64,000 nucleotides of DNA from Thiosocius sp963753845 (GTDB lineage Bacteria; Pseudomonadota; Gammaproteobacteria; Chromatiales; Chromatiaceae), in contig CAVWEI010000001.1 of assembly GCA_963753845.1 (NCBI GenBank), positions 124,001 to 188,000 on the forward strand. The letters are read 5' to 3'. The notes under the pieces are model-generated. The model ran no database searches, was not told the origin of the DNA, and saw only the letters and a program-made list of their open reading frames with translations. A program made the position numbers and the translations under genes. This document shows, piece after piece, positions 27,027 to 34,877 of this stretch. The first letter of the stretch is position 1, and every line of letters starts with the position of its first letter.

Positions 27027-27962
27027 GTGGCGATCCCATTTTATCCGGCCCTGATCCTGCTCGCAGCGCTGTGGGGCGGCTCCTTCCTGTTCATGCGCAT
27101 CGCGGCCCCGGTCCTGGGGCCGGTGTGGCTCATCGCGCTGCGGGTCCTGATTGCGGGTCTCGTGATGCTGCCGCTGGTGATCCAGCGCCGGCAGCTCGGT
27201 TCGCTGCGCGAAAACTGGCGCCTGCTTTTATGGGTGGGGGCCATGAGTGCAGCCCTGCCGTTCACCCTGCTGGCCTATGCCTCGCTGGACCTTACCGCAG
27301 GGATGACTTCGATCCTGAATGCGACTGTGCCGATCTTCGCAGCACTGATCGGTTACACGGTCTACGGCGAGGCACTCGATGCCAGGCGGGTAGCAGGCGT
27401 GCTGCTGGGCTTCGTCGGTGTGGTGGCCCTGGTGGGCTTGCCGCAGGGTGCGGGGGCATCGCCGCTGCTGCCGGTTGTGGCCGGCCTGACGGCCGCCGTT
27501 TTCTATGTGTTTGCGGCCAACTTTGCCAAGCGGCGTTTGAGCCATATACCCGCGGTGGTGTTCGTCACCGGCAGCCAACTCGGTGCCGCGGTGGTCCTTT
27601 TGCCGCTGCTGCCGCTGTTTCCGCCGACCCAGGCGCCGGGTGCCATGGTCGTCGCTGCGGTCTTGGCGCTGGCGGTCCTGTCCACCTCGCTCGCGTTCCT
27701 CATCTACTTCCAACTGATTCGCGAGGTCGGGCCGACCCGCACCTTGACGGTGACCTACCTGATCCCGGTATTCGCGATCGCGTGGGGGGCATTGCTGCTG
27801 GACGAGGTGCTGACCCTTGGAATGCTGCTCGGAGGCGCATCGATACTGGCGGGTGTGGCGCTTGCCAACCGCAGGGGGACGCCTTCCCCGGTGGTGGCCC
27901 AGGTGGAGCCGGTCGAGCAGGCGGTCGCCGCAGCCGATGCCGACGATTCCCCGCGCACCTGA
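27027..27962 (+). CDS. DMT superfamily (EamA) transporter
   Basis: 311 residues with ten membrane helices arranged as two EamA repeats (LILLAALWGGSFLFMRIAAP at the start; the second repeat begins near residue 150). Family members export amino acids or other metabolites. The start is GTG without a clear ribosome site. It lies 27 bases after the tetR stop, so it may be transcribed with it. Substrate unknown. Confidence 0.88.
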   Translation: MAIPFYPALILLAALWGGSFLFMRIAAPVLGPVWLIALRVLIAGLVMLPLVIQRRQLGSLRENWRLLLWVGAMSAALPFTLLAYASLDLTAGMTSILNATVPIFAALIGYTVYGEALDARRVAGVLLGFVGVVALVGLPQGAGASPLLPVVAGLTAAVFYVFAANFAKRRLSHIPAVVFVTGSQLGAAVVLLPLLPLFPPTQAPGAMVVAAVLALAVLSTSLAFLIYFQLIREVGPTRTLTVTYLIPVFAIAWGALLLDEVLTLGMLLGGASILAGVALANRRGTPSPVVAQVEPVEQAVAAADADDSPRT

Positions 27963-28007
27963 ACCGGATGGCCCGACCATCGGTGCCAGGGCGGCCCCGG
28001 CGGCAAC

Positions 28008-29288
28008 TTGATCCGGATCAGCTCCGTTTCAGATTCGCCGGCTTTTCGGTCGAATCCGGTTGAGGCGGCCCCGAATGCTGCGGCAGCATCGGCCGATGTT
28101 CCGTCCCCATATAAGGTACTGGCGATTGCTGGTACAAGCGATTCGCAATCCGGCGCGGCCGATGCCGTCAGAGATGCCTGCTCGCGGCAGCTGCCACGGG
28201 TGAACAACAGCCCGCGCGCGCTGCTGGCGGCCATCGAGGCATTGCCTTTGCCCGGTCCCGTGCGGATATTGAATCTGTCCGGTGACCAGGAACGCGTCAT
28301 CGCCCTGTCCGGAATGCGCCGCGCGCTGCCGGAACAGGTCAGGCTGCTGTCCGGCCCCGGGTGTGCGGCCAGCATCTGCCCGGCGGCCGAACTGTATCAG
28401 GCGATTCGACTGACCGAGCGGCACCCCGTGACCCTGCTGGTGGCGGACAACATGTTGCGCCTGCCGCTTGGCGGTTATGTCGAAGGGCCGCGTTCGCTGC
28501 TGGAGGCAAGGAACGGTGGTGCGGATGTGCGACTGATCTCAGCACCGGTCGAGGCGGTGCTGATCGCGCAGGCCGAACCGCAGCGCGAGATGGTGCTGTT
28601 CGCTGCCGGTTTCGAGACCCTGTTGGCGCCGCTCGCGGGCATGGTGCTGGAGGGCCTGCCGGACAATCTGTCGCTGCTGTTATGTGGCCGGCGGGTGGAG
28701 CCCCTGTTGGAATATGCACTCGTCAGAACAGACCCTGGCTTCGATGCCCTGCTGTTGCCGGGCAATCGCTGCGCGGTGACCGGGACCTTGGCATGGGAAA
28801 GGCTGGCCGCAGAACACCATGTGCCTGCGGCGGTCGCCGGTTATACCGCCGCCAGTATCATGGCGGCGATCCACGCCGTGCTGCGACAGCGTTGCGACGG
28901 CGAGGCCCGGGTCGAGAACCACTGTCGGGTGATGGTGAGGCCGGAGGGCAATGCGATGGCGCTCGACCAGCTGTACCGGGCGTTCGACCTCGTCAATGGG
29001 GACTGGCGCGGTGTTGGCCGCCTGGACAAGAGTGCCTTTCGGTTGCGCTATGCCTACGGCATCGTTGATTCAGGCGATCGTTTTCCTGATTACCGCAGTG
29101 AGCTGCGCGCCGCGGCAGAAAAGATGCCGGCCGGTTGCGAATGCGCAGCCGTAACGCTTGGCCGAATGGAGCCTGCGGACTGCCGGCAGTTCCACCTTGG
29201 CTGCAATACCGCCTCACCCTACGGCCCCTGCATGGCCTCGGAAGACGGCACCTGTCATGTGCGCGCCACCGGCGGGCATCTGTTCTGA
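28008..29288 (+). CDS. Divergent HypD-like iron-sulfur protein, stand-alone
   Basis: 426 residues from a TTG; a GTG at 28200 is an alternative start where homology begins. The order of conserved blocks is that of hydrogenase maturation factor HypD: GPGC (residues 117-119), GADVRLISAPVEAVLIAQ, AAGFETLLAPLA, LLPGNRCAVTG, VAGYTAAS, VENHCRVMV with GN, WRGVG, and a C-terminal cluster of cysteines at 377, 379, 392, 399, 408 and 416 (the [4Fe-4S] region, ending GPCMASEDGTC). It lacks the CGGHTH block (LSGDQERV is in its place) and the second Cys of GPGCPVC. No hypABCEF or hydrogenase genes are nearby. It is thus unlikely to build the Fe(CN)2CO unit in the usual way; function unknown. Confidence 0.75.
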   Translation: MIRISSVSDSPAFRSNPVEAAPNAAAASADVPSPYKVLAIAGTSDSQSGAADAVRDACSRQLPRVNNSPRALLAAIEALPLPGPVRILNLSGDQERVIALSGMRRALPEQVRLLSGPGCAASICPAAELYQAIRLTERHPVTLLVADNMLRLPLGGYVEGPRSLLEARNGGADVRLISAPVEAVLIAQAEPQREMVLFAAGFETLLAPLAGMVLEGLPDNLSLLLCGRRVEPLLEYALVRTDPGFDALLLPGNRCAVTGTLAWERLAAEHHVPAAVAGYTAASIMAAIHAVLRQRCDGEARVENHCRVMVRPEGNAMALDQLYRAFDLVNGDWRGVGRLDKSAFRLRYAYGIVDSGDRFPDYRSELRAAAEKMPAGCECAAVTLGRMEPADCRQFHLGCNTASPYGPCMASEDGTCHVRATGGHLF

Positions 29289-29318
29289 CGGTACCGGCGC
29301 GCGGACCGGACGACCTTT

Positions 29319-29528
29319 CTACGATCGCCAGAACGGCTTGGTGGCCTCACGCCGCGCATCGCTGCGACTGATGCCGAGATCGTCCAGCTGCCAGTCGCTC
29401 AGCTGCTTCAGCTGGCGGCGCTGCCGGGCCCGCCCGAACCAGGTCCTGGCGAGTACCAGCATGTCGCCCGTCAGGGACAGCCGCGTCCTTTCTGCGTAGC
29501 TGCTGTAGCCCAGTGCCAATGTGTTCAT
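29319..29528 (-). CDS. DUF1127 (YjiS-like) small protein
   Basis: 69 residues ending in the DUF1127 motif RQLKQLSDWQLDDLGISRSD-ARREATKPFWR. Short, basic, arginine-rich proteins of this family include small RNA-binding regulators of phosphate and carbon metabolism in alphaproteobacteria. GGGAG lies upstream of the ATG. It diverges from a MocR-type regulator that probably controls it. Confidence 0.88.
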   Translation of the reverse strand: MNTLALGYSSYAERTRLSLTGDMLVLARTWFGRARQRRQLKQLSDWQLDDLGISRSDARREATKPFWRS

Positions 29529-29600
29529 AGCTGTCTCCCGTGCCGCTTTTGCGCCGGCCCCCAGTCGGTGCCTTGATCGCAATCTCATCTTAGTTCGGCT

Positions 29601-29617
29601 ACTGTTATACGAACAGT
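29601..29617. promoter_or_regulatory. Palindrome ACTGTT-N5-AACAGT in the DUF1127/mocR gap
   Basis: A perfect 6-bp inverted repeat with a 5-base centre, followed by further GTTACAG and GGTACAG half-sites up to 29647. It sits between the divergent starts and is a good candidate for the MocR binding site; MocR proteins often bind two direct repeats, which the half-sites could provide. Confidence 0.55.
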
Positions 29618-29660
29618 TACAGAAAATGAGAAATGTTATGGGTACAGTTGAGGTGAATGC

Positions 29661-31151
29661 ATGACAGTTTCGGTGGCTGCTGCGGCGGCGGCAGGAGATG
29701 GCTTTCTTTACGACCAGGTCGTGCGGCACATCCTGGATCTGGTGGAAAAGGGCACGCTCAAGCCCGGCGATCGGGCCCCTTCGTTGCGTGGTCTGAGCAG
29801 GCAGCTTAGGGTCAGCATCTCGACCGTCAACCAGGCCTATGCCGCTCTGCAGGAACTCGGCGTCTTGCGTGTGCGCCCGCAGTCGGGCTATTTCGTCGAT
29901 GGCCAGGTCGGTCGACAACGCCATTCGCGGGTGCCGCGCAAGACCACGGTCAGCCGGCAGCCGCGCAAGGTGCGTTTCGGGGAATTGTTCGAGGAGATCT
30001 TCAGCGTCGCCAGGGATCCGGAGGTGGTCCCGCTTGGTGCGGCCGTACCCGGGATCGAGTTGATGCCGGTGAAGGGCCTGTTGCGTGCCACGCAGCGTGC
30101 GGCGGCGCGCGAGCCCGAACGCTGCATGGAGTACTGTTTTCCGCCCGGCGATGTGAGCCTGCGGCATGAGATCGCGCGTCGGTATGTCGCACTGGGCCTG
30201 TCGGTCGATCCGGAAAACATCATCATCACCTCGGGCTGCAGCGAGGCACTGGCATTGAGTCTGCAGACGGTCACGCGCCGTGGCGACATCGTCGCGGTCG
30301 AGTCACCGACCTATTTTTCGGTGCTGCGCCTGATCGAGCGTATGGGGCTGCTTGCGGTTGAGATCGACAGTGACCCGGAGACCGGCCTGTGCCTGGATGC
30401 ACTGGAGAGCGCCATCGAGACCATGGATATCAAGGCGGTGGTCGCGGTGCTGAATTTCAGCAACCCGGTCGGGTCTCTGATGCCCGATGCACACAAGGAG
30501 CGCCTGGTCGGGATGCTGGGGCAGGCCGATATCCCGTTGATCGAAGATGATATCTACGGCGACCTGCATTTCGAAGGACAGCGGCCGGCAATCGGTAAAT
30601 GCTACGATCGCAAGGGCACGGTGCTCACCTGTTCCTCTTTTTCCAAATCCATCGCGCCGGGTTACCGCATAGGCTGGGTGATCGCGGACCGTTACCGGGA
30701 TGATGTGCTGGAATGGAAGCAGGCGACCTCGTCGGCGATGTGCAGCCTCCCGCAGATCGCGATGGCCGATTATCTGCGCAGCGGTGAGTATGACCGCCAT
30801 CTGGTGCGCTTGCGCAGGGCCTATCGCCTGCAGGTCGACAAGATGCGCTTCATGCTCGCACAGCATTTCCCCGAGGGAACACGGATAACAGATCCGCAGG
30901 GCGGGTTCGTGCTGTGGGTGGAGATGCCGCGTGGCGTCGATGCCCTGGAACTGCTCAACCGTGCTTTGGCCGAGAAGATCAGCCTGACGCCGGGGATGAT
31001 GTTTTCGGCCACCCGCAAGTTTCGCAACTTCGTGCGCATCAACTGCGGCCACCCATGGGAGTCGCGGATTGAGCTTGCGGTCGTGCGCCTGGGTGAACTG
31101 GTGGCAGAGATGCTGGCGGAGAACGGCAGGGGTTTGAGCGGCGAATCATAA
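29661..31151 (+). CDS. MocR-type regulator (GntR HTH fused to PLP aminotransferase domain)
   Basis: 496 residues. The N-terminal GntR winged helix (LYDQVVRHILDLVEKGTLKPGD, then LSRQLRVSISTVNQAYAALQ) is joined to a fold-type I aminotransferase domain with GCSEALALSL, the cofactor-binding IPLIEDDIYGDL and the PLP lysine in SSFSKSIAPGYRIGW. MocR proteins use pyridoxal phosphate or an amino-acid adduct as effector. The gene diverges from DUF1127; the palindrome at 29601 lies between. The ATG at 29661 begins the domain without a ribosome site I can call strong. Confidence 0.93.
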   Translation: MTVSVAAAAAAGDGFLYDQVVRHILDLVEKGTLKPGDRAPSLRGLSRQLRVSISTVNQAYAALQELGVLRVRPQSGYFVDGQVGRQRHSRVPRKTTVSRQPRKVRFGELFEEIFSVARDPEVVPLGAAVPGIELMPVKGLLRATQRAAAREPERCMEYCFPPGDVSLRHEIARRYVALGLSVDPENIIITSGCSEALALSLQTVTRRGDIVAVESPTYFSVLRLIERMGLLAVEIDSDPETGLCLDALESAIETMDIKAVVAVLNFSNPVGSLMPDAHKERLVGMLGQADIPLIEDDIYGDLHFEGQRPAIGKCYDRKGTVLTCSSFSKSIAPGYRIGWVIADRYRDDVLEWKQATSSAMCSLPQIAMADYLRSGEYDRHLVRLRRAYRLQVDKMRFMLAQHFPEGTRITDPQGGFVLWVEMPRGVDALELLNRALAEKISLTPGMMFSATRKFRNFVRINCGHPWESRIELAVVRLGELVAEMLAENGRGLSGES

Positions 31152-31157
31152 ACCGCA

Positions 31158-31197
31158 ATCAGGCGGGCCGGGTCAATGGCGACCCGGTCCGCCTGAT
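31158..31197. terminator. Long hairpin between convergent mocR and fasciclin genes
   Basis: ATCAGGCGG-CCGGGTC pairs with GACCCGG-CCGCCTGAT over 17 positions with one wobble pair and a 6-base loop. It has no T run but stands between two convergent stop codons, so it may end both transcripts. Confidence 0.6.
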
Positions 31198-31203
31198 CCG
31201 GTG

Positions 31204-31764
31204 TCAGCTCTGGGGAATCAATACCTCGTCGATGACGTGAATCACCCCGTTGGAGGTCACGATGTCGGTAGCGCTGATGCGGATGCTTGCGACCGGAAGG
31301 TCGGAACCTTCGACCGTTGTCAGGCTGGTCATGCCGACCACGGTCGCGGAGTCGAGATTGCCCGGTACGACATGATATTTGAGGATCTGGGCAAGCTTGT
31401 CAGGGTCGTTGAGCAGTGCCTCGACCGTGCCGGCCGGCAGTTTCGCGAATGCCTCGTCGGTCGGTGCGAACACCGTGTAAGGTCCTTCACCTTTGAGGGT
31501 TTCTGCCAGACCGGCGGCCTGCACGGCCTGTACAAGGGTGGTGAAAGAGCCAGCCGCGACCGCGGTATCGACGATGTCGGGTTTTGACTGCTGCATCTGG
31601 TAGCCGCCGACGCGGATGAAGCCGCCGCGATCGTTCATCGAAGCCGGTGTGGTCTTGCCGCTGTTATGTTGGCCGTTGAAATAGTCGGGGCCGTAGTCTG
31701 CCAGGGCCACACCGGCGGCGATGAGGGTGGAGGCGGTGGCGAAGGCGAAGATGGTCTTTTTCAT
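31204..31764 (-). CDS. Fasciclin (FAS1) domain exported protein
   Basis: 186 residues. Sec signal peptide ending VALA near residue 22, a short linker, then one FAS1 domain (IVDTAVAAGSFTTLVQAVQA, GPYTVFAPTDEAFAKLPAGT, LKYHVVPG, GVIHVIDEVLIP). FAS1 proteins act in adhesion or matrix binding in the periplasm or outside the cell. GGAGACACACC precedes the ATG. A 39-residue peptide gene lies 48 bases upstream on the same strand. Confidence 0.92.
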   Translation of the reverse strand: MKKTIFAFATASTLIAAGVALADYGPDYFNGQHNSGKTTPASMNDRGGFIRVGGYQMQQSKPDIVDTAVAAGSFTTLVQAVQAAGLAETLKGEGPYTVFAPTDEAFAKLPAGTVEALLNDPDKLAQILKYHVVPGNLDSATVVGMTSLTTVEGSDLPVASIRISATDIVTSNGVIHVIDEVLIPQS

Positions 31765-31812
31765 GGTGTGTCTCCAATATCAAGTGGTAGGTCAGTGTGG
31801 ACGCGGCGCGGG

Positions 31813-31932
31813 TCAGAACAGGACCAGGGCCGCGGTAGGGATCAGGATCAAGGGTGCATAGACGCCGGCGATCGATGCGACGCGCAGTTTGTAGTCGATG
31901 GTAGACATCTTAGATGTCAATATTCTGTTCAT
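31813..31932 (-). CDS. 39-residue hydrophobic peptide
   Basis: A short frame with a very good ribosome site (AAGGAG seven bases before ATG 31932). It codes for a basic N-terminal half followed by a hydrophobic stretch (VASIAGVYAPLILIPTAALV). It may be a single-pass membrane peptide, or a leader peptide for the fasciclin gene downstream. A second in-frame ATG lies at residue 9. No homology can be judged at this length; the ribosome site and codon use are the support. Confidence 0.5.
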   Translation of the reverse strand: MNRILTSKMSTIDYKLRVASIAGVYAPLILIPTAALVLF

Positions 31933-31937
31933 TTAAA

Positions 31938-32400
31938 TTTCTCCTTATTGCGGTGTTGACCGCCTTGTGTCCAATAATGGCGCGATGGCTGCGGAATGCA
32001 AGTGTTGAGAATGTATTCAAAACCAGGACATAACATGAATCCGGGTATGGCTTGTCCCGCTTCCTGATGCTCGAAATCTTTCTTAAGCCATTGAAAATCA
32101 TTTAAATAATGTATCGGCCAGCGGACGCGCATGGCCCTGTGTGCCCCTGAGGACATCTGGCCTATGATGTTCAGGACGTGATACCGCTGCTCGTCTGCAG
32201 TAGGGCTCCGGACCATTGGACAGTGCCTGTCCGGGCATTTCATCCCCCTTGCTTTCCTCCGTTTGTCTGCTTTTTGTCAAGATTATTGCCTTCCGTCACG
32301 CGACTCGTACGCCAGTATCTTTTGTTCTATATTTGTTCTCTGTCTTCTCCTGAAACCGATGTTGTCCGGTATTGCCGGGCGGGACTGGGTGTGCGCTGCG
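31938..32400. other. Intergenic region upstream of imuA
   Basis: About 460 bases between the divergent 39-residue peptide and imuA. The part near the peptide gene is AT-richer than its surroundings. The only element I can name is the GTTC-N7-GTTC motif at 32324. No RNA gene recognised. Confidence 0.5.
32324..32338 (+). promoter_or_regulatory. LexA-box-like direct repeat GTTC-N7-GTTC upstream of imuA
   Basis: GTTC-TATATTT-GTTC lies 62 bases before the imuA ATG. The enclosed TATATT could be the -10, so a bound repressor would block transcription. GTTC-N7-GTTC is the LexA operator of alphaproteobacteria, where imuA-imuB-dnaE2 is an SOS operon. Gammaproteobacterial LexA normally binds CTGT-N8-ACAG, which I do not see here. 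Confidence 0.6.
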
Positions 32401-33153
32401 ATGCAGGTTGTGAATCTCGAAGAGCTGAAACGTAACGGGACCCTGTGGCAGGGGCGACGCAGTCCCCTGGCAGCGGACCGGGTGCTGGCCAGTGGCTGGA
32501 AGGTCCTGGATGAACTGCTCGGTGGCGGCTGGCCGCGTGCGGCCCTGGCCGAGGTGCTGGGCGATGCTCACCAAGGCCTGCCCCTGGTATTGCCGCTGCT
32601 GGCCCGATTGGGTGCGGGTTCGCGCTGGCTGGTCTGGGTCGCGCCGCCTTATGTGCCTTATGCCCCGGCGCTGGCAGCCCGTGGCATCCGGGTCGAGCAG
32701 TTGCTGCTGGTCCGGGACGTGTCGGCAGGGCAGCGTCTTTGGGCGGCCGAGCAGGCACTCAAGTCAGGTGCCTGCGGTGTGGTGCTGCTATGGCCGGAAC
32801 AGATACAGACGTCGCAGTTGCGGCGTCTGCAGCTGGCGGCCGAGCAGGGCGATTGCCCGGGCATCCTGTTTCGCTCCCTGCGTACCGCCAGCCAGGGCTC
32901 GCCGGCCGCCCTGCGCCTGCGTGTACGCACCTCACCACTCGGGCTGGAGGTCGAGGTGCTCAAGCGGCGGGCAGGATGGGCCGGGGGGAGCTGCATCGTG
33001 CCGTTCGCCACAGGACCGAAGGGAATACCTTCCTGCGCACCGACGAAGGATGACCGCGAGGCCGGTGGTGATTGCTTTTCGGACGCAGAGTGCGCAGAGA
33101 AGCGCAGAGAACGCAAAGGTGATTGTGGTGTTCCTGCATCAGACACTCTGTGA
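32401..33153 (+). CDS. imuA: ImuA, SulA/RecA-like protein of the ImuABC mutasome
   Basis: About 250 residues. The domain up to residue about 195 matches ImuA (LWQGRR near the N-terminus, GWKVLDELLGGGWPRAALAE, WVAPPYVPYAPALAARGI, LRVRTSPLGLEVEVLKRR). ImuA works with ImuB and DnaE2 in error-prone lesion bypass. The last 25 or so residues (DAECAEKRRERKG then a short tail) are coded by the left arm of a palindromic repeat element, and the stop codon lies inside that element, so the native C-terminus has been replaced or extended. I chose ATG 32401 over 32263 because the upstream part has no ImuA similarity. The SOS-like motif at 32324 lies just upstream. Confidence 0.85.
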   Translation: MQVVNLEELKRNGTLWQGRRSPLAADRVLASGWKVLDELLGGGWPRAALAEVLGDAHQGLPLVLPLLARLGAGSRWLVWVAPPYVPYAPALAARGIRVEQLLLVRDVSAGQRLWAAEQALKSGACGVVLLWPEQIQTSQLRRLQLAAEQGDCPGILFRSLRTASQGSPAALRLRVRTSPLGLEVEVLKRRAGWAGGSCIVPFATGPKGIPSCAPTKDDREAGGDCFSDAECAEKRRERKGDCGVPASDTL

Positions 33154-33182
33154 CCCCTGCGCTCCTTTGTGTCCTCTGCGTC
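33082..33182 (+). repeat. CAGAG/CTCTG palindromic element, copy A (imuA 3' end)
   Basis: The left arm is a run of CGCAGAG-type units spaced 9-10 bases (from GACGCAGAGTGCGCAGAG). The right arm is a matching run of CTCTG units ending CCTCTGCGTC. Sense-strand translation of the left arm gives DAECAEKRRERKG, the same frame and pattern as copies C and D. It covers the imuA stop codon and lies just before imuB. Confidence 0.85.
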
Positions 33183-33238
33183 ACCCATCCCCGGTTCGAC
33201 GAGTGCCTCTGCTCGGCCCCGTCGGGGCATGACGGCCC

Positions 33239-34675
33239 ATGCTCTGGCTTGCACTGTACTTTCCGCAACTGCCACTCGAGGTCTTCGTGCGCGGCCGGCA
33301 GCAGGCCGGTGCCTTCGCGGTTGTCGAACAGTGCGGGGGGCGTGAGCAGGTAAGCCGCTGCAATGCGGTGGCACAGGCCTGCGGGATTCGTCCCGGCGTC
33401 TCTCTGCCGGCGGCATTGGCCCTGTGTGCAGGCCTGTCCGTGCAGTTGCGGGATCGTGTCCGCGAGCAGCGTGCACTGGATGAACTGGCACTGTGGGCCT
33501 ACCAGTTCAGTGCGCGGATCAGTTTCGAGCCCTCGTTGCTGTTGCTCGAGGTCGGTTCCAGCCTGCGCCTGTTCGGTGGTCTGCCGGCCCTGCTGATGCC
33601 ACTGCAGCGTGAACTCGGGCAGATCGGCTACAGCGGACAGCACGCGCTTGCGCCCACGCCGACCGCCGCTGGCCTGCTGGCACGCAACCGGTCCGGCTGC
33701 CGGGTGTTGACGGCGGATCAGTTGCGTGAGGCGGTGGCGGCACTGCCGCTTTCGTGCCTGACCAGGGACCGGAACGCCCGCGCCCTCATCCGCCATATCG
33801 GCCTCGACAGCATCGGCGATGCATTGGCCCTGCCACGCCCCGGATTGGCACGCCGGGCCGGGCCGCAGTTGACGGCCCTGCTGGACCGGCTGCTCGGGCT
33901 GGCGCCCGACCCGCGTGCGGAATGGCAGCCGCCGCGCCACTTCAGTCAGGACATCGAACTGCTGGGAGAGATCGGCCATGCGACGGCCCTGCTGTTTCCG
34001 GCACGTCGCCTGATGGTGGCGCTGTGCGGTTTTCTGCGCGGGCATGGGGGTGGGGCGCAGCGTCTGCAGTGGCGCCTGTCGCACCGTGATCACCCGGACA
34101 CCCGGTTCGGCCAGGGGCTGCTGGACCCGAGCCGCGACCCGGACCATATGCTCGAGGTGTTGCGTGAGCGTATCGAGCGCCTGCAACTGCCGGCCCCCGT
34201 GGTGGCGATCGGGCTGCGGGTGGACGACTGGCAGTCTTTCGATGAGCGCAGCATGGCCCTGTTCGAGGCCCCGGCCCGGGCCGACCAGGCATTGCTCGAG
34301 CGTCTGTGCAACCGGCTGGGTGAGCAGCGCGTACGTGGCCTGCGTTGCCTGGCGGATCATCGCCCGGAACGTGCCTGGCGTCTGTGCGGGCCGGCTGAGT
34401 CGGCAGATGCTGTTGGCGCATCATCGCGGCAGGGAGAGTCCCAGCCTGCCTGGCTGCTGCCGCAGCCGCGCCCCTTGCGAGAGCATCGGGGTGTGCCGCA
34501 ATACGGCGGTGCATTGCGCCTGGACGGCCTGCCTGAACGTATCGAGGCCGGCTGGTGGGACGGCTTCGACATCACCCGCGATTACTTTGTGGCGCACAGC
34601 CCGGCCGGTGAGTGCCTTTGGGTGTTCCGCGACCGGCGCAGCGGCGGCTGGTACCTGCATGGACTGTTTGTCTGA
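33239..34675 (+). CDS. imuB: ImuB, inactive Y-family polymerase homologue
   Basis: 478 residues. It has the Y-family layout (palm and fingers from residue 1 with LYFPQLPLEVFVRG, ISFEPSLLLLEVGSSLRLFGG, little finger after 230) but lacks the catalytic acidic triad, as ImuB proteins do. It recruits DnaE2 and ImuA to the sliding clamp; I cannot point to one certain clamp-binding motif. The C-terminal part ends WVFRDRRSGGWYLHGLF, common in the family. Repeat copies A and B flank the gene. Confidence 0.93.
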   Translation: MLWLALYFPQLPLEVFVRGRQQAGAFAVVEQCGGREQVSRCNAVAQACGIRPGVSLPAALALCAGLSVQLRDRVREQRALDELALWAYQFSARISFEPSLLLLEVGSSLRLFGGLPALLMPLQRELGQIGYSGQHALAPTPTAAGLLARNRSGCRVLTADQLREAVAALPLSCLTRDRNARALIRHIGLDSIGDALALPRPGLARRAGPQLTALLDRLLGLAPDPRAEWQPPRHFSQDIELLGEIGHATALLFPARRLMVALCGFLRGHGGGAQRLQWRLSHRDHPDTRFGQGLLDPSRDPDHMLEVLRERIERLQLPAPVVAIGLRVDDWQSFDERSMALFEAPARADQALLERLCNRLGEQRVRGLRCLADHRPERAWRLCGPAESADAVGASSRQGESQPAWLLPQPRPLREHRGVPQYGGALRLDGLPERIEAGWWDGFDITRDYFVAHSPAGECLWVFRDRRSGGWYLHGLFV

Positions 34676-34710
34676 CAAGGGTAGGTGGATGTTATCCCTC
34701 AATGGTGAAA

Positions 34711-34877
34711 GTGACGCAGAGGGCGCAGAGGGGCGCGGAGTTCGCGGAGATGAGTATGTCGGTGCTGTGCGCGTTTTGTCTTCTGCACAGGCAATATGCG
34801 GAGATTGCAAGGGCGATGGTTTTCGACGTGTAAAAACTCAGCGTTCTCTGCGGATCTCTGTGTCCTCTGCGTCCCAA
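34711..34877 (+). repeat. CAGAG/CTCTG palindromic element, copy B (dnaE2 5' end)
   Basis: Left arm from GTGACGCAGAGGGCGCAGAG; right arm from GCGTTCTCTGCGG to CCTCTGCGTCCCAAG. The centre is longer than in the other copies. Read in the dnaE2 frame the arms give SDAEGAEGRGVRGD and QRSLRISVSSASQ, matching the peptide pattern of copy C. Confidence 0.85.
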
